A DNA stretch of 6,874 bases, taken from NCBI GenBank assembly GCA_005877525.1, contig VBON01000014.1, forward strand, positions 1 to 6,874, written 5' to 3'. Positions 5,929 through 6,874 of the stretch are shown in pieces. The notes beneath the pieces were generated by a model that did no database searches, was not told the origin of the DNA, and saw nothing but the letters and a program-made list of their open reading frames with translations. Positions within the stretch are counted from its first letter, which is position 1. Each line of letters starts with the position of its first letter. Source of the stretch: Nitrospirota bacterium (GTDB lineage Bacteria; Nitrospirota; Nitrospiria; Nitrospirales; NS-4). A program made the position numbers and the translations under genes.

Positions 5929-6723
5929 ATGATCGTTAGAATTCTCGGATGTCATGGCTCCGAATTAATCACCACCGACAGCCGAGGAAGGCCTCACGAG
6001 TGCAAAGCATGTGGGTTTCTGGTGAATGGAACATGCATGGTCGATGCCGGCTCAATCACGGGCAGCCTAGTACAGTCTGAGCAAGACAAGATCCGAAATG
6101 TACTGCTCTCCCACGCCCATTTCGATCACATCAAAGGCGTGCCCCTTCTTGCTGATAACATGGTGGGGCGAACACACGGTACTCCGATCAACATCTGGGG
6201 ACTGCCCGAAGTCGTGCATCTCGTGCGTCAGCACATTTTTAATGGTGAGATTTATCCCGACTTCGCCCGGTTGCCCACGGTGGAGATCGCACCGCTTACA
6301 TTCCAACCGTTTCTGGATGAGAAACCGATCCAACTTGACGGCATTGAAGCGGTTCCCGTGCGAGTGAATCATAGCGTCCCCGCCGTGGGCTTTCTCATTC
6401 GAGATGAGAAGACGGCATTCCTGTACAGCGGCGATACTGCCGAAACCCGGCGCATCTGGGAACTCGGCAAAGAGGAGCGCCGGCTGAAAGCAGCATTTAT
6501 TGAAACGTCCTTTCCGAATGATCTCAAGGACGTTGCCAAAGCCAGCGGTCATTTGACGCCTGAAACGCTGCGCGGTGAGCTTGTGAAGCTCGGCCGGCCA
6601 GACGTCCCGGTCTATATCTATCATCTCAAGCCATCATACCTGAAACGCATTAAAACGGATCTCAATGCCTTGCGCTTGCCGAACCTCCATCTTCTGGAGG
6701 AAGGCCAAGTCATCACGCTCTGA
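5929..6723 (+). CDS. Metallo-beta-lactamase-fold enzyme, class II 3',5'-cyclic-nucleotide phosphodiesterase-like
   Basis: The 264-residue protein has the metal-binding signature HAHFDH (62-67: His62, His64, Asp66, His67), with His148 (VNHSVPAVGF), Asp169 (SGDT) and His208 or His232 as later ligands. Around these it follows the class II cyclic-nucleotide phosphodiesterase pattern: RILGCHGSE at the start, MVDAGS (37-42), HIFNGEIYPDF (102-112), IETSFPN (191-197), ASGHLTPETL (205-214) and YIYHLKP (229-235). The expected reaction is hydrolysis of cAMP or cGMP to the 5'-nucleotide at a two-metal site in the cytoplasm; no signal peptide is seen. Length fits this branch. It lies 41 bp after a cyclic nucleotide-binding protein and 2 bp before accD, apparently in one operon. 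The N-terminus has extra cysteines (Cys25-x2-Cys28, Cys36) that are not part of the standard metal site. Other MBL hydrolase activities on phosphodiesters cannot be excluded. Confidence 0.85.
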   Translation: MIVRILGCHGSELITTDSRGRPHECKACGFLVNGTCMVDAGSITGSLVQSEQDKIRNVLLSHAHFDHIKGVPLLADNMVGRTHGTPINIWGLPEVVHLVRQHIFNGEIYPDFARLPTVEIAPLTFQPFLDEKPIQLDGIEAVPVRVNHSVPAVGFLIRDEKTAFLYSGDTAETRRIWELGKEERRLKAAFIETSFPNDLKDVAKASGHLTPETLRGELVKLGRPDVPVYIYHLKPSYLKRIKTDLNALRLPNLHLLEEGQVITL

Positions 6724-6725
6724 GT

Positions 6726-6874
6726 ATGGCCTGGTTTAAAAAGGAACAGCCGACGCCCGGTACGGGCGGGAAAAAGCCGAGCGGCTCCGAGGGGCTGTGG
6801 CTGAAGTGTAACCATTGCCGCGAGATCATCTACCGAAAAGAAGTCGAGCGCAACGCCAAAGTCTGCCCGAAGTG
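6726..6874 (+). CDS. accD: Acetyl-CoA carboxylase carboxyltransferase subunit beta, N-terminal fragment
   Basis: Only the first 49 residues are in the window. They show the AccD start MAWFKK, the GLWLKC segment (23-28) and the beginning of the four-cysteine zinc ribbon: Cys28-x2-Cys31, then Cys47 in VCPK, with the fourth cysteine falling at the window edge. IIYRKEVERNAKVCP is typical of AccD. With AccA, this subunit moves the carboxyl group from biotin to acetyl-CoA, giving malonyl-CoA for fatty-acid synthesis; the catalytic domain lies to the right of the window. The ATG begins 2 bp after the phosphodiesterase-like gene, with no SD at good spacing, so translation is probably coupled. Identification is strong for such a short piece. 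Confidence 0.92.
   Translation, partial: MAWFKKEQPTPGTGGKKPSGSEGLWLKCNHCREIIYRKEVERNAKVCPK

Noticed and set aside
6067..6624. Minus-strand 185-codon ORF opposite the phosphodiesterase-like gene
   Set aside because: It is the antisense shadow of a gene with clear metal-binding motifs.

Overview
This window reads as a chromosomal stretch from a GC-rich bacterium. Gene content and protein style (fused MoaD-MoaE, TPR plus cyclic-nucleotide-binding protein, class II phosphodiesterase-like enzyme next to accD) suggest a Nitrospirota (Nitrospira-like) member. That placement is an inference from recalled resemblance, not a database result. I see no mobile elements, CRISPR arrays, tRNAs or rRNAs.

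Left arm, minus strand (1-1507). A Memo-family (AmmeMemoRadiSam protein B) gene runs off the left edge. It lies 6 bp downstream of, and in the same reading frame as, a gene that joins a FolB-type dihydroneopterin aldolase to a class I SAM-dependent methyltransferase.

Divergent intergenic region (1508-1657). Two plausible sigma70-type promoters face away from each other. Their -35 elements lie in a perfect 9-bp inverted repeat (TCCCTTGAC on each strand), so the folate-side and molybdopterin-side operons may be controlled together.

Centre, plus strand (1658-4619). This is a compact molybdenum-cofactor operon: moaC, a moaD-moaE fusion and moaA, joined by 4-bp overlaps (ATGA, GTGA). A six-TM NicO/NiCoT-like metal transporter with a histidine-rich loop follows 15 bp later. 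MoaA and MoaC convert GTP to cyclic pyranopterin monophosphate, and the MoaDE product would form molybdopterin synthase. MoaD's Gly-Gly tail is buried inside the fusion, so function should require cleavage or separate production of the parts.

Right arm, plus strand (4620-6874). After a 197-bp gap holding a possible promoter and a 38-codon leader ORF, there is a TPR/proline-rich linker/cyclic-nucleotide-binding protein, then a class II cyclic-nucleotide phosphodiesterase-like metallo-beta-lactamase enzyme, then the 5' end of accD. A cyclic-nucleotide sensor beside a likely cyclic-nucleotide hydrolase, leading into a fatty-acid-synthesis gene, looks like a small signalling module and deserves testing.
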